This document shows, one piece after another, positions 8,314-15,713 of a DNA stretch of 19,996 nt (the stretch's first letter is position 1; each line of letters begins with the position of its first letter). A program made the translations under genes and the position numbers. The DNA lies in NCBI GenBank assembly GCA_947630865.1, contig CANRJE010000013.1, positions 1-19,996 of the forward strand. Direction: 5' to 3'. The notes below the pieces were generated by a model. The model saw nothing but the letters and a program-made list of their open reading frames with translations, had not been told where the DNA came from and did no database searches. This DNA is from an uncultured Bacilli bacterium (GTDB taxonomy: Bacteria > Bacillota_I > Bacilli_A > RF39 > UBA660).

Positions 8314-8616
8314 TTAAATAAAATCAATAAGTTCTACATTATCAGCATCATAATTCAATGATTTAACAACAGAATCTAATTCATATTCATCAAATGACGT
8401 TTTAATCTCATCAATTGTTCTAAAGAATAAACCTATTTGATATTTGAATATTTCTTTAATAGTATCTTGTTCTATTCCAATTCCTGTTAAATAATCAATT
8501 ATTTCTTCTACCTTTTCTTGATTCAAATCTAAGTTTTCAATAATATCTTCGTAATTATTATCAATTATTTCTTTAATATCATCATCAGTATATCCATGAT
8601 TTTTTAAAAATTCCAT
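8314..8616 (-). CDS. Unrecognised 100-residue helical protein with mTERF-like repeats
   Basis: I do not recognise a named family. The start is taken as the ATG at 8616, one base after the stop of the 772-residue gene, because GGAGGA lies 7 bases before it; an upstream in-frame TTG (8634) overlaps that site. The protein is acidic and all-helical with a repeat of about 39-41 residues. HGYTDDDIKEII (Gly8) recurs as IGIEQDTIKEIF (Gly47), with a third degenerate copy LNYDADNVELID near residue 87. The pattern resembles the helical repeats of mTERF nucleic-acid-binding proteins and the C-terminal part of its upstream neighbour. It is the last gene of the three-gene operon; a role with the 772- and 435-residue proteins is inferred from coupling only. 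Confidence 0.75.
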   Translation of the reverse strand: MEFLKNHGYTDDDIKEIIDNNYEDIIENLDLNQEKVEEIIDYLTGIGIEQDTIKEIFKYQIGLFFRTIDEIKTSFDEYELDSVVKSLNYDADNVELIDFI

Positions 8617-8617
8617 C

Positions 8618-10936
8618 TTAGTTTCCTCCTTCAAGTGTTTTTTCTATATTTGCAAATTCATCTTTCTTAATAACACTATTATAAGTTAAAGCAATAAGAA
8701 GTGCATCTTTTTCTTTAATTTCTTTTGATGTTAAGAAATTATATAAACTAATAGTCTTTAATCTTGAAAAAATTAAATTATTTATACTATATCTTAAATC
8801 ATCAATTTTATATTTACTATCTAAAGTCTCAATTATTGAAGAAGGTCTTAAATCTATTTCTTTTAAATTTTTAAATTCTTGCATTAATCTTTCTAATTCA
8901 GAAGAACTTATACTTTGATATTCATTATTAAAATATGAATCTATATAATTATCAGGAAGTTTTATAATATCAACTTTTGGATTAGTAATTTCTCCTGATA
9001 AAATACCCGCTTTATTACTAAATATCTTATGATTATTCTCTGTTGCATATCGAAGTTTTAATAGAGCAGTACGATTAATATTATTTAATTTATAAGGATT
9101 ATTAACAATACAATCATATCCATCAAATTCTTCTTCTTTTCCTAAAAAGCCTTTTTCTGCTCCTTTAGCTTCTATATAATAATCTATATTTCTAAGAGCA
9201 TTTTTGTTATAAAGTAAATACTTAATATTTTCATTAGTTAAATCAATATTATAATTTTTAACTTTATTATAGTTATTAACTAATATTTCATTTTTAATAA
9301 TTAATAACTCACGATTTTTAGCTAATAATTCACTTAAATCAATATTATGTTCTTTCATAAAATCAATATTTTTTGAAAAATTATCAATATGCTCTTTTGA
9401 TGTTAATATAATTGGAATTGTTGCAATTATATCTTCAATTAAATCTTGTAAATTGTCTTCTTCATCTTTAAAGTTTTCTTTTATAATATTAAAGCATTTT
9501 TCTAAATCATCTTTTTTAACAGTTACTACTTTGCTTAAAACTTTGCTGTCTTCTTTTAGAATATCTAAAAGTTCAGTTTCATTTAAATAAGCAAGTGTTT
9601 TTTCAATATCAGAAATAGATACATTTTCTATATTTATTTGATCTTTAGAAAGTCCATAATGTTCTAAAATAGAATTTATATCTTGACTAGGCCCGTCTAT
9701 AGGAGTTTTTGCACTTTCAAGTGGCATAGGATTTGTAATTCCTTTTGATTCTGATTCCATCTCTTTTAATCTTGCATCAATTTTTCCAATAATATCTTCA
9801 AGTTCTCTTGTCTCTGGTCCTACTGGTTCAGTTTCTTCTTCATGAGGTTCAGCTAAAGGAGCAACAGGAGTTACTTCTTGTCCTACAGATGGTATTTCTA
9901 TTTCTTTAGGAAGTTCACTTGCTACTTCCTTAACTGGAGAAATAACATCAAATTTTGGTAAATCAACTTCTAAAGAACTATCATCAGCATTTTTTAAAGA
10001 TGCTTCAAAGTTAAATTCTTCCTTTGCTTCTTCCTTATTTTCTTCTTGATGTTCATCAGTAAATGATTCATTTTCTGGTGCTACTTCATCATAACTTGGA
10101 AAAGTAAGAGGTATTTGATTAGTTGCTTCTAAATTACCAAATTTATCATCATAACTTGGTTCTTCAAAACTAGCTTCTTCTTTAACTTTATTAACTGATT
10201 TAGTATCATTATCATTCTCTTCATCATTGTAAATATTGATAGGTTCATAATGAAATTCTGGAACATTTATTTCTTTTAAAGAATATTCGTCTTCTTTAAC
10301 TGGTTCTTTAACTTCTTTTTGATTATCAAGATAAATCCTTGTATTATATTTTAATAAAAATTCAAATATTCCAACTTTTTCTTCAAGAGGTACATTAGCA
10401 AATTCAAGAGAAGAAATTATATCTTCAACTTCAATTACATATAAATTTTCTTCTATTTTAGAAATTATTGTTTGGAAATTCTTTAAACTATTCGTTAAAA
10501 CAGCCATTTCCGTTTCAGGTAATTTAGATTTACTCTCATTTAAATTAGCTATTATATCTTCTAGACTAGCTTTTTTATTAATCATTTCTTGAATAAGTAA
10601 TCTAATAGCATTAGCTTGTTCAGATGTTAATTCTAGACTTACTCCTTGTCTTATACCTTGAATTATATACATAATTCCTTGATAGTTACATGTTTTATCT
10701 TGAAATACATCAGCAACACTTGGATCAATCATCACAAGTACCTTTTCAAAATCATCATGACTTAAACTATCAAAGTTTAAAATATCGTTAGCTGCAAATA
10801 TATCAATCTTATCTTGAATATAATTTAAATCCGCTGTATTTTTTTCTAATTCGCTATTAAGATAATTTAAGTTATCAATATTTCTGTTAATAGCATCGAT
10901 TCTTAATTTTAATATTTTTAATAATTTATCTCGCAT
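8618..10936 (-). CDS. Unrecognised 772-residue multi-region helical protein, low-complexity centre
   Basis: No family is recognised. Three regions are visible. Residues 1 to about 205 are helical, beginning with a coiled-coil-like segment (ILKLRIDAINRNIDNLNYLN). Residues about 205-400 are acidic, Pro/Glu/Ser-rich and probably disordered, with short recurring motifs such as EEPSYDDKFG and FPSYDEVAPE. Residues about 415-772 are helical with repeats (INSILEHYGLSKDQI; NIDFMKEHNIDLSELLAKNR; VKNYNIDLTNENIKYLLYNK) that resemble mTERF-type or other superhelical repeats. There is no signal peptide or membrane segment, so it is likely cytoplasmic. The ATG has GGAGGA upstream and lies 11 bases inside the end of the 435-residue gene, so the two are translationally coupled. 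No catalytic motif is seen; a scaffold or nucleic-acid-binding role is speculation. Confidence 0.85.
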   Translation of the reverse strand: MRDKLLKILKLRIDAINRNIDNLNYLNSELEKNTADLNYIQDKIDIFAANDILNFDSLSHDDFEKVLVMIDPSVADVFQDKTCNYQGIMYIIQGIRQGVSLELTSEQANAIRLLIQEMINKKASLEDIIANLNESKSKLPETEMAVLTNSLKNFQTIISKIEENLYVIEVEDIISSLEFANVPLEEKVGIFEFLLKYNTRIYLDNQKEVKEPVKEDEYSLKEINVPEFHYEPINIYNDEENDNDTKSVNKVKEEASFEEPSYDDKFGNLEATNQIPLTFPSYDEVAPENESFTDEHQEENKEEAKEEFNFEASLKNADDSSLEVDLPKFDVISPVKEVASELPKEIEIPSVGQEVTPVAPLAEPHEEETEPVGPETRELEDIIGKIDARLKEMESESKGITNPMPLESAKTPIDGPSQDINSILEHYGLSKDQINIENVSISDIEKTLAYLNETELLDILKEDSKVLSKVVTVKKDDLEKCFNIIKENFKDEEDNLQDLIEDIIATIPIILTSKEHIDNFSKNIDFMKEHNIDLSELLAKNRELLIIKNEILVNNYNKVKNYNIDLTNENIKYLLYNKNALRNIDYYIEAKGAEKGFLGKEEEFDGYDCIVNNPYKLNNINRTALLKLRYATENNHKIFSNKAGILSGEITNPKVDIIKLPDNYIDSYFNNEYQSISSSELERLMQEFKNLKEIDLRPSSIIETLDSKYKIDDLRYSINNLIFSRLKTISLYNFLTSKEIKEKDALLIALTYNSVIKKDEFANIEKTLEGGN

Positions 10937-12233
10937 TTTCTTCCTCCATTTTTACATCTAATGTATTTAAATTAATTGTTAATACTAAATCTTCTATTTT
11001 TATATTCTTTAATAGTAAATTTCTTTCTTCTTGACTTAATTTATCATATTTTTTTTCTTTTAATACTTCTTCTAATAAATCACGATTTTTATATAAGAAA
11101 CTTCTCAAATTTTCTTTTTTATCTAAAATTCCTAATATTAACACCTGTCCATTTTCTAAAAAAGTATATACTGTTTTAACAATAAATTCAGGTTTTATAT
11201 AAAGATAAGTTCCTTCATAACAATAATCTGGTAACATCAAATCTTCTTCTTTTTCGATATCTAAAAGATTCTTTAAAATTGGACCTTGATATTCTGGCTT
11301 TGATGTTAAAATATATTCTCTTACAAATGACATATCCTTATGCATTAAAAATGTTAGTTTTTGAGTCTTATCAAGACCATGATTTAATTCTTGTTTTTTA
11401 AATTCTTCTTCATAATCTAAAAGAGTTGTATATTCTTTATAAATTTTAGCCGCCATTTCATATTCAAATGTTTTAAATAATCGATGAATTTTATTTAAAT
11501 AATAGTTTTTCTTTCTTTCTATTATTTCCGTATTAGCTTTTCCAAGTAACAGAATTGGTACATTTACTTCTTCTAAAGGCTTATTATCATCTATTAAATA
11601 AGCATTTTTTTCTAATATTTTTTTTATATCAGTTAAATTAGTATTACTTATGAAAACACCTTCTGTTTCACTTTTTTTATTATAATTCTTTATGTTGCAC
11701 TTATTAATATATATTAGAATATCTAATTTATCTGAAGCACTTAATTTTAACCAATCAAGTAGTTTCAAAAATTCATCTGCTTCCGTTATAAAGATACTTT
11801 CTTTCTTTAACAACAAATAATACTTATTATACATTTCTTGATGTTCTAATCTAGACTTTTTTATCTCATATTCATATGTTATTTTTTTAGTTAGATTAGT
11901 TAAATATGTATAAAAGTTATCCATAAAAGCAAGTGCATCTTTATACTGAGGCATATCTTTCATATCACTGTTTTGACCTTTTAGCAAATATCTTGTTGTT
12001 TTATATCTAGCAATCAAAGACTTTGTTTTTTTACCATAAATTTTTATTGTTCTAATAATAAAATCTTGGTCATAGTAGTTTAAGATTTCTAAATATGATT
12101 TTTTACCTAATTCAACTAGTTCTTTAAGAGTTTCAACTACTTCTCCTAAAGATTTCATTTCAATTCGGTTTGCATGAATATCTGCTATTTTAGGTTCTAT
12201 ACATTCTAATAATTTGGCCAAACTATTATTCAC
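10926..12233 (-). CDS. Unrecognised 435-residue helical protein, first gene of a three-gene operon
   Basis: No family is recognised. The product is Lys/Glu/Leu-rich and almost wholly helical, with no signal peptide or membrane span. Regions of note are a charged segment at about 110-135 (YEYEIKKSRLEHQEMYNKYY) and a possible beta-rich patch at about 340-370 (GTYLYIKPEFIVKTVYTFLE then GQVLILGI). The start is probably the GTG at 12233. No ATG is available before a stop codon upstream, and the nearest purine-rich site (AAGGGA) is rather far, so the start is uncertain and a TTG three codons later is possible. A good promoter lies 31 bases upstream. Its 3' end overlaps the next gene by 11 bases. 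Codon use matches the neighbours, so recent transfer is not suggested. Confidence 0.82.
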   Translation of the reverse strand: MNNSLAKLLECIEPKIADIHANRIEMKSLGEVVETLKELVELGKKSYLEILNYYDQDFIIRTIKIYGKKTKSLIARYKTTRYLLKGQNSDMKDMPQYKDALAFMDNFYTYLTNLTKKITYEYEIKKSRLEHQEMYNKYYLLLKKESIFITEADEFLKLLDWLKLSASDKLDILIYINKCNIKNYNKKSETEGVFISNTNLTDIKKILEKNAYLIDDNKPLEEVNVPILLLGKANTEIIERKKNYYLNKIHRLFKTFEYEMAAKIYKEYTTLLDYEEEFKKQELNHGLDKTQKLTFLMHKDMSFVREYILTSKPEYQGPILKNLLDIEKEEDLMLPDYCYEGTYLYIKPEFIVKTVYTFLENGQVLILGILDKKENLRSFLYKNRDLLEEVLKEKKYDKLSQEERNLLLKNIKIEDLVLTINLNTLDVKMEEENAR

Positions 12234-12263
12234 TAGACACCACTATCCCTTATTATATAATCT

Positions 12264-12292
12264 ATGATACCATAAACTTTTTTTTTAATCAA
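12264..12292 (-). promoter_or_regulatory. Promoter of the three-gene operon of unknown function
   Basis: Minus strand: -35 TTGATT (12292-12287), 17-bp spacer beginning with nine A, and -10 TATCAT (12269-12264) preceded by TGG, which forms an extended -10. It lies just upstream of the GTG at 12233 and is divergent from the CwlJ-like gene. Confidence 0.65.
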
Positions 12293-12365
12293 TATTTTCT
12301 TGAAGGTTTTTCTAATTAAATTTCTAAAATATTTATCATATTACATAAAATATATTGGAGGTATT

Positions 12366-12794
12366 ATGCCAGTTATTAAATATACAGATAAAGATGTTGA
12401 TTTACTTGCAAGACTTATGAGAGCAGAAGCATTAGGGGAGGGGAGTTTAGGAATGTTAATGGTAGGTAATGTTGTTGTTAATAGAGCTCTTGCCAACTGT
12501 TTAACTTTCAAAGACACAAGAAGTATTCAGGATGTTATTTATCAATCACCAGGAGGTTTTGCTGGTGTTAATAGTCAGTTATTTTATTCAGCAGCTACAG
12601 AAAATGAAAAAAGACTTGCTAAAAGAGTTTTAGAAGGAGAATATTATTTTCCAGCAACAAATGCTCTTTGGTTTTATGCACCAGCCGATGATAATCCATG
12701 TGTTCCGTATTGGTATGAACAAAAATTAAGTGGTAGATATAAAAATCATTGTTTCTATGAACCTTATCCTGGAACTTGCCAAGAACTTCATTAA
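12366..12794 (+). CDS. cwlJ: CwlJ/SleB-type cell-wall hydrolase
   Basis: The 142-residue protein has the same length and layout as B. subtilis CwlJ, a spore-cortex lytic enzyme of the SleB/CwlJ (Hydrolase_2) family. Matching motifs: DVDLLARLMRAEALGEG with the presumed catalytic Glu21, GMLMVGNVVVNR, the central VIYQSPGGF, WFYAPADDNPC, WYEQKL, and the end NHCFYEPYPGTC. The start is the ATG at 12366, which has GGAGG five bases upstream; an in-frame TTG at 12300 would add a 22-residue hydrophobic stretch but has no ribosome site. Like CwlJ it has no signal peptide, which in spore formers fits delivery from the mother cell. Here it could act in sporulation or be a repurposed hydrolase. It is monocistronic, with its own terminator. 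No convincing sigma-A promoter is seen upstream. Confidence 0.85.
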   Translation: MPVIKYTDKDVDLLARLMRAEALGEGSLGMLMVGNVVVNRALANCLTFKDTRSIQDVIYQSPGGFAGVNSQLFYSAATENEKRLAKRVLEGEYYFPATNALWFYAPADDNPCVPYWYEQKLSGRYKNHCFYEPYPGTCQELH

Positions 12795-12817
12795 AATTTA
12801 ATACTTACTATTTTTTT

Positions 12818-12847
12818 GATGATGAGCGTTTCATCATCTTTTTTTAT
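12818..12847 (+). terminator. Terminator of the CwlJ-like gene
   Basis: GATGATGA (12818-12825) pairs perfectly with TCATCATC (12831-12838) around a 5-base loop, followed by nine T. Confidence 0.85.
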
Positions 12848-12911
12848 TGAATTTTCTACTCAACATCTTTTTCCCTTTCTCAGTTATATACACAAATTAT
12901 TTTCAAATCAC

Positions 12912-12942
12912 AAAAAAATGATAACTCATTAAAAAGTTATCA
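12912..12942 (-). terminator. Terminator of the SPFH gene
   Basis: On the minus strand TGATAACT (12942-12935) pairs perfectly with AGTTATCA (12926-12919) around an 8-base loop, followed by seven T (12918-12912). Confidence 0.85.
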
Positions 12943-12967
12943 CCTTTAAAAGCAAATATCTAAATCT

Positions 12968-13723
12968 TTATTTAGAATTTTTCTTATTATAAGTATCAAA
13001 AGCTTTAAGTATATCAATTGGTAATGCAAAAATTACGGTATTTGATTGGTCACTACTTAAATCATTTAATGTTTCAAGAGTTCTCAAATGAACTGCTATA
13101 GGGTTTTCAGCTAATTTAGCTGCTGCTGTTGCAAGATTATTACTTGCTTCAACTTCACCATGAGCTTTCGTAATAACTGCTTGTTTTTCACGTTCAGCTT
13201 CAGCAACACGAGCAATAACTCGTTTCATTTCTTCTGGCAAAGATACATCTTTAAGTTCAACATTTTCAACCTTAATTCCCCATGGATCAGTAGCTTTATC
13301 AATAATTTCACAAATCTTCTTAGAAATTATTTCACGATTACTTAATAATTCATCTAAACTTACTTCACCAACAGCATTACGCATTGTTGTTTGAGCAAGT
13401 TGACTAACCGCATAATAGAAATTTTCAACTTCAAGTATAGCTTTACTAGCATCAAAAATCTTATAATAAATGACAGCATTGATACGAATAGATACATTAT
13501 CTTTTGTAATAGCATCTTGTTCAGGAACATCAACAGCTTTTGTTCTTATATCAATCTTTCGATATGATTGAAATATAGGAAAAACTAAATGCCAACCTGG
13601 ATTTAATACTCGACTATATTTACCAAGCGTAAATTTAACTCCTCTTTCATATTCATCAACCTGTTTAATTGATGCAAGAACAATTAAAACAACAACTGCA
13701 ATAACTACATATAATATTTCCAT
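12968..13723 (-). CDS. Stomatin-like SPFH/Band 7 membrane protein (slipin)
   Basis: 251 residues. One N-terminal transmembrane helix (about 2-19, EILYVVIAVVVLIVLAS) is followed by an SPFH domain (about 20-175) with the slipin signatures YERGVKFTLGKY, LNPGWHLVFPIF, KIDIRTKAVDVPEQDAITKD, NVSIRINAVIYYKI and PWGIKVENVELKDV. A charged coiled-coil helix follows (about 165-205, MKRVIARVAEAEREKQAVI). Such proteins form large oligomeric rings in membrane microdomains and often pair with an NfeD membrane protein; no nfeD gene is adjacent here. The gene is monocistronic, with GGAG six bases before the ATG, a strong extended -10 promoter and a perfect hairpin terminator. The molecular role of bacterial slipins is largely unsettled, so no substrate is assigned. 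Confidence 0.92.
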   Translation of the reverse strand: MEILYVVIAVVVLIVLASIKQVDEYERGVKFTLGKYSRVLNPGWHLVFPIFQSYRKIDIRTKAVDVPEQDAITKDNVSIRINAVIYYKIFDASKAILEVENFYYAVSQLAQTTMRNAVGEVSLDELLSNREIISKKICEIIDKATDPWGIKVENVELKDVSLPEEMKRVIARVAEAEREKQAVITKAHGEVEASNNLATAAAKLAENPIAVHLRTLETLNDLSSDQSNTVIFALPIDILKAFDTYNKKNSK

Positions 13724-13746
13724 AGTATACTCCTTTCAATATCTAC

Positions 13747-13775
13747 ATTATACCATATTCAAATTCTTTTGTATA
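13747..13775 (-). promoter_or_regulatory. Promoter of the SPFH gene, overlapped by a palindrome
   Basis: Minus strand: -35 TATACA (13775-13770), 17-bp spacer, consensus -10 TATAAT (13752-13747) preceded by TGG. The 12-bp palindrome TGTATATATACA (13770-13781) covers the -35 and may be an operator. Confidence 0.65.
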
Positions 13776-13873
13776 TATACATTTACATAGACATCAATGT
13801 ACTTATTTCTATATATTTTCATTAAAATTTACTAATATTGAATAAAAAGAAAAATCATTTACAAAATATTAAT

Positions 13874-14167
13874 ATGAAAACAAAATATATAATTAATAAA
13901 AATGAATTAGTAATAAATATTGATTTTTTGTATGATATAGGTTTTAAAGATAATAATGTTGATAGTATCTATAAATTTGTTAATAAAATTATTAAGGAAG
14001 AAAAAATTAAAATACATGGTAAAAAGATCTTAATTTATGTTAATGGTATTTTTCTTGGTACAATTTATTTAAGTAGTTATTATTTAAAAAAATTTCTAAA
14101 GAAAAAACAAAGTATATTGACTAATATTAATAGTTATTTTATACCAAGTTTAATTTTAGAATTATAA
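13874..14167 (+). CDS. Small orphan protein, function unknown
   Basis: 97 residues from the ATG at 13874; a TTG at 13838 would give 109. Neither has a clear Shine-Dalgarno, which weakens the call. The product is basic, Ile/Lys/Asn-rich, with a possible alpha/beta core: helix DSIYKFVNKIIKEEKIKI, strand KKILIYVNGIFLGTIYL, and a basic helix SSYYLKKFLKKKQS. There is no signal peptide and no recognised family. It is divergent from the SPFH gene and convergent with the lipoprotein gene. The extreme AT bias makes a chance ORF possible, but the alternating hydrophobic pattern and its end at a shared hairpin support a real gene. Confidence 0.5.
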   Translation: MKTKYIINKNELVINIDFLYDIGFKDNNVDSIYKFVNKIIKEEKIKIHGKKILIYVNGIFLGTIYLSSYYLKKFLKKKQSILTNINSYFIPSLILEL

Positions 14168-14196
14168 AAAATAATCAGAGATTAACTGATTATTTT
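14166..14196 (-). terminator. Terminator of the lipoprotein gene, overlapping its stop codon
   Basis: AATAATCAG (14170-14178) pairs perfectly with CTGATTATT (14186-14194) around a 7-base loop. On the minus strand it is followed by six T. It contains the lipoprotein stop (14192-14190) and could also slow + strand transcription from the small ORF. Confidence 0.75.
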
Positions 14197-15308
14197 AAAG
14201 ATGAAACAGCTGTTGCATTTATTGAATTAGCTATATCTAGTAGTTCTTCAGTATTCATTACATCAGATACTAAATAATATTCAACATTTCCACTTATCCA
14301 ATTAAGAGAATTATCAGTTACTGCTCCAATCGTATCATTTACAAGCATTGGTTCACCATAAGTTGGAATAACACTAAATTCTTTAGAATAACTAGCAGTT
14401 TCTTCAACTAAAGTAAATCCTTTTTCACCTGCAAAAGTTAATATTACTCTTTCACCATCAGTTTTACTAACTTTTTCTTGGTCTTCAAGAACAGTTCCTG
14501 TTGGTAAATAAAGTGGATAAATAATATCTTCTAGTGTTGCTGTTGTTTCAGTATTGGTGTTAGCATTTTCATTTGAATTTGAGGAAGTATTACCATCTTT
14601 ATCTTCAGTAGTTGTATCAGTTGTTGTATCGTTAGTGTTTTTATCACTATTTTCAGTATTACCATTATTAGTATTGTTCGTATTTGAATTAATAATACTA
14701 TTAACTTCAAAATAAGTTTCATCAAAAGTTGGATTATAATCAATACTTGTAATATTAAAAGTCATTTCAGCTTTTCCTTCTTCATTTAAAACTTCAACTT
14801 TTTCTACTAATAAATCTTTAGAAACAGTTACTTTTTGTTTAACTAAATCAGGATTATTAGGATATTCAACAGTACTTGTATAAACATATTTACCATCTTT
14901 TTCTTCTTTTGTCATATTAGAGTCAGTATTTAAATCATCAACAATTGAACCAAGTAGATAAATCTGAGAATTATTATATGGCCAATCACTTTGAAATTTA
15001 AAACTTTTATTTAAACTTGGTGTTAGAACAAATACTCCATCATCATTTCTTAAAATTACTTGTTCATGATCATTTGATGTATTAACTAGTGATACTTTAA
15101 ACTTATCTTTTGCCATGTAACTTACAACAACACTATAATTGTAGGAATTATTTTCATTATTAACTTCCAAATTACCACTTAAAGTATAACTATTAAGTTT
15201 ATTAACTTTATCAGTTAAACTTTTGAAAATATCTGTTGAATTATCTTTTCCACAACCAGTTACTAATAATACCATAAGTATCATTACCAAAATAAATATT
15301 TTTTTCAT
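14190..15308 (-). CDS. Lipoprotein with LolA-like and DUF4367-like domains (YdcC/GerS type)
   Basis: 372 residues. The signal peptide ends in a lipobox LVTGC (Cys19), so it is predicted to be lipidated and held on the outer face of the membrane. The first domain (about 25-205) has the alternating-strand layout of LolA-fold proteins: FKSLTDKVNKLNSYTLSGNL, then KDKFKVSLVNTS, GVFVLTPSLNKSFKF and SIDYNPTFDETYFEV. Next is an Asn/Thr/Glu low-complexity linker (about 205-258). The C-terminal domain (about 260-372, YPLYLPTGTVL, RVILTFAGEKGFTLVEE, WISGNVEYYLVSD, MNTEELLDIANSI) resembles DUF4367. B. subtilis YdcC and C. difficile GerS share this plan and act in sporulation; that role here is inference. 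GGGG lies before the ATG; transcription is monocistronic. Confidence 0.8.
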   Translation of the reverse strand: MKKIFILVMILMVLLVTGCGKDNSTDIFKSLTDKVNKLNSYTLSGNLEVNNENNSYNYSVVVSYMAKDKFKVSLVNTSNDHEQVILRNDDGVFVLTPSLNKSFKFQSDWPYNNSQIYLLGSIVDDLNTDSNMTKEEKDGKYVYTSTVEYPNNPDLVKQKVTVSKDLLVEKVEVLNEEGKAEMTFNITSIDYNPTFDETYFEVNSIINSNTNNTNNGNTENSDKNTNDTTTDTTTEDKDGNTSSNSNENANTNTETTATLEDIIYPLYLPTGTVLEDQEKVSKTDGERVILTFAGEKGFTLVEETASYSKEFSVIPTYGEPMLVNDTIGAVTDNSLNWISGNVEYYLVSDVMNTEELLDIANSINATAVSSLK

Positions 15309-15339
15309 TTTAAAACCCCTTTTTCTTTCTTTTCAATTA

Positions 15340-15345
15340 ATTATA
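15340..15345 (-). promoter_or_regulatory. Probable -10 element of the lipoprotein gene
   Basis: Minus strand consensus TATAAT (15345-15340), 32 bases before the ATG. The hexamer 17 bp further upstream (TGAATA) is a poor -35 match. A 12-bp palindrome TATTCATGAATA (15363-15374) overlaps that -35 region. Confidence 0.4.
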
Positions 15346-15418
15346 TTTAACTAATTTTTAAATATTCATGAATAAATTTAATTATTTTGTTTATGATAGT
15401 TAGTGATAGGAGGAATTT

Positions 15419-15622
15419 ATGCAAATATTACAAAAAGTAGCCTTAGTACTTACAATTATTGGAGCAATTAATTGGGGACTAATTGGAATCTTTGATTTTA
15501 ACCTCGTTGATTCTATATTTGGTACTGCTAGTATTATTAGTAGAATAATCTATAGTCTTGTTGGTATAGCAGGATTAATAAATATAGGCCTTTTATTTAC
15601 AGAATTTAAAGAAGGAAAATAA
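15419..15622 (+). CDS. DUF378-family small membrane protein (YuzA-like)
   Basis: 67 residues with two hydrophobic helices. Residues about 3-25 carry the family signature IGAINWGLIGIFDFNLVDSI, and the second helix is ISRIIYSLVGIAGLINIGLL. These match DUF378 proteins, small integral membrane proteins of unknown function that are widespread in Firmicutes. The ATG has AGGAGG five bases upstream. It is divergent from the lipoprotein gene; no clear terminator follows, so some read-through toward the antitoxin promoter is possible. Confidence 0.88.
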   Translation: MQILQKVALVLTIIGAINWGLIGIFDFNLVDSIFGTASIISRIIYSLVGIAGLINIGLLFTEFKEGK

Positions 15623-15713
15623 TACAAAATAATTTTTTGAAATGCTATAAATATATGTATCAAAGTTAGAAATATTAGCATAATATAATATAGACGTTAT
15701 GTAGTAGTTAAAT

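Noticed and set aside
10976..11179. 67-residue + strand ORF, very Leu/Phe-rich
   Set aside because: Antisense of a Lys/Glu-rich coding region, which always yields Leu/Phe-rich shadows; it only imitates a membrane protein.
11120..11230. RelE-like toxin pattern (TVYTFLENGQVLILGI) inside the 435-residue protein
   Set aside because: The resemblance covers one strand pair only, lacks the expected basic catalytic residues and sits within an otherwise helical protein.
12300..12330. Promoter TTGAAG...TAAAAT before the CwlJ-like gene
   Set aside because: Spacing of 19 bp and a poor -35 make it unconvincing; a sporulation-sigma promoter was looked for but not clearly matched either.
12300..12365. N-terminal extension of the CwlJ-like protein from a TTG start, giving a signal-like hydrophobic segment
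   Set aside because: No ribosome site at the TTG, while GGAGG precedes the ATG at 12366, and the 142-residue form matches CwlJ in length.
13160..13345. 61-residue + strand ORF
   Set aside because: Antisense of the SPFH domain coding region.
14531..14743. 70-residue minus-strand ORF
   Set aside because: Frame-shifted reading of the Asn/Thr repeat linker of the lipoprotein gene.
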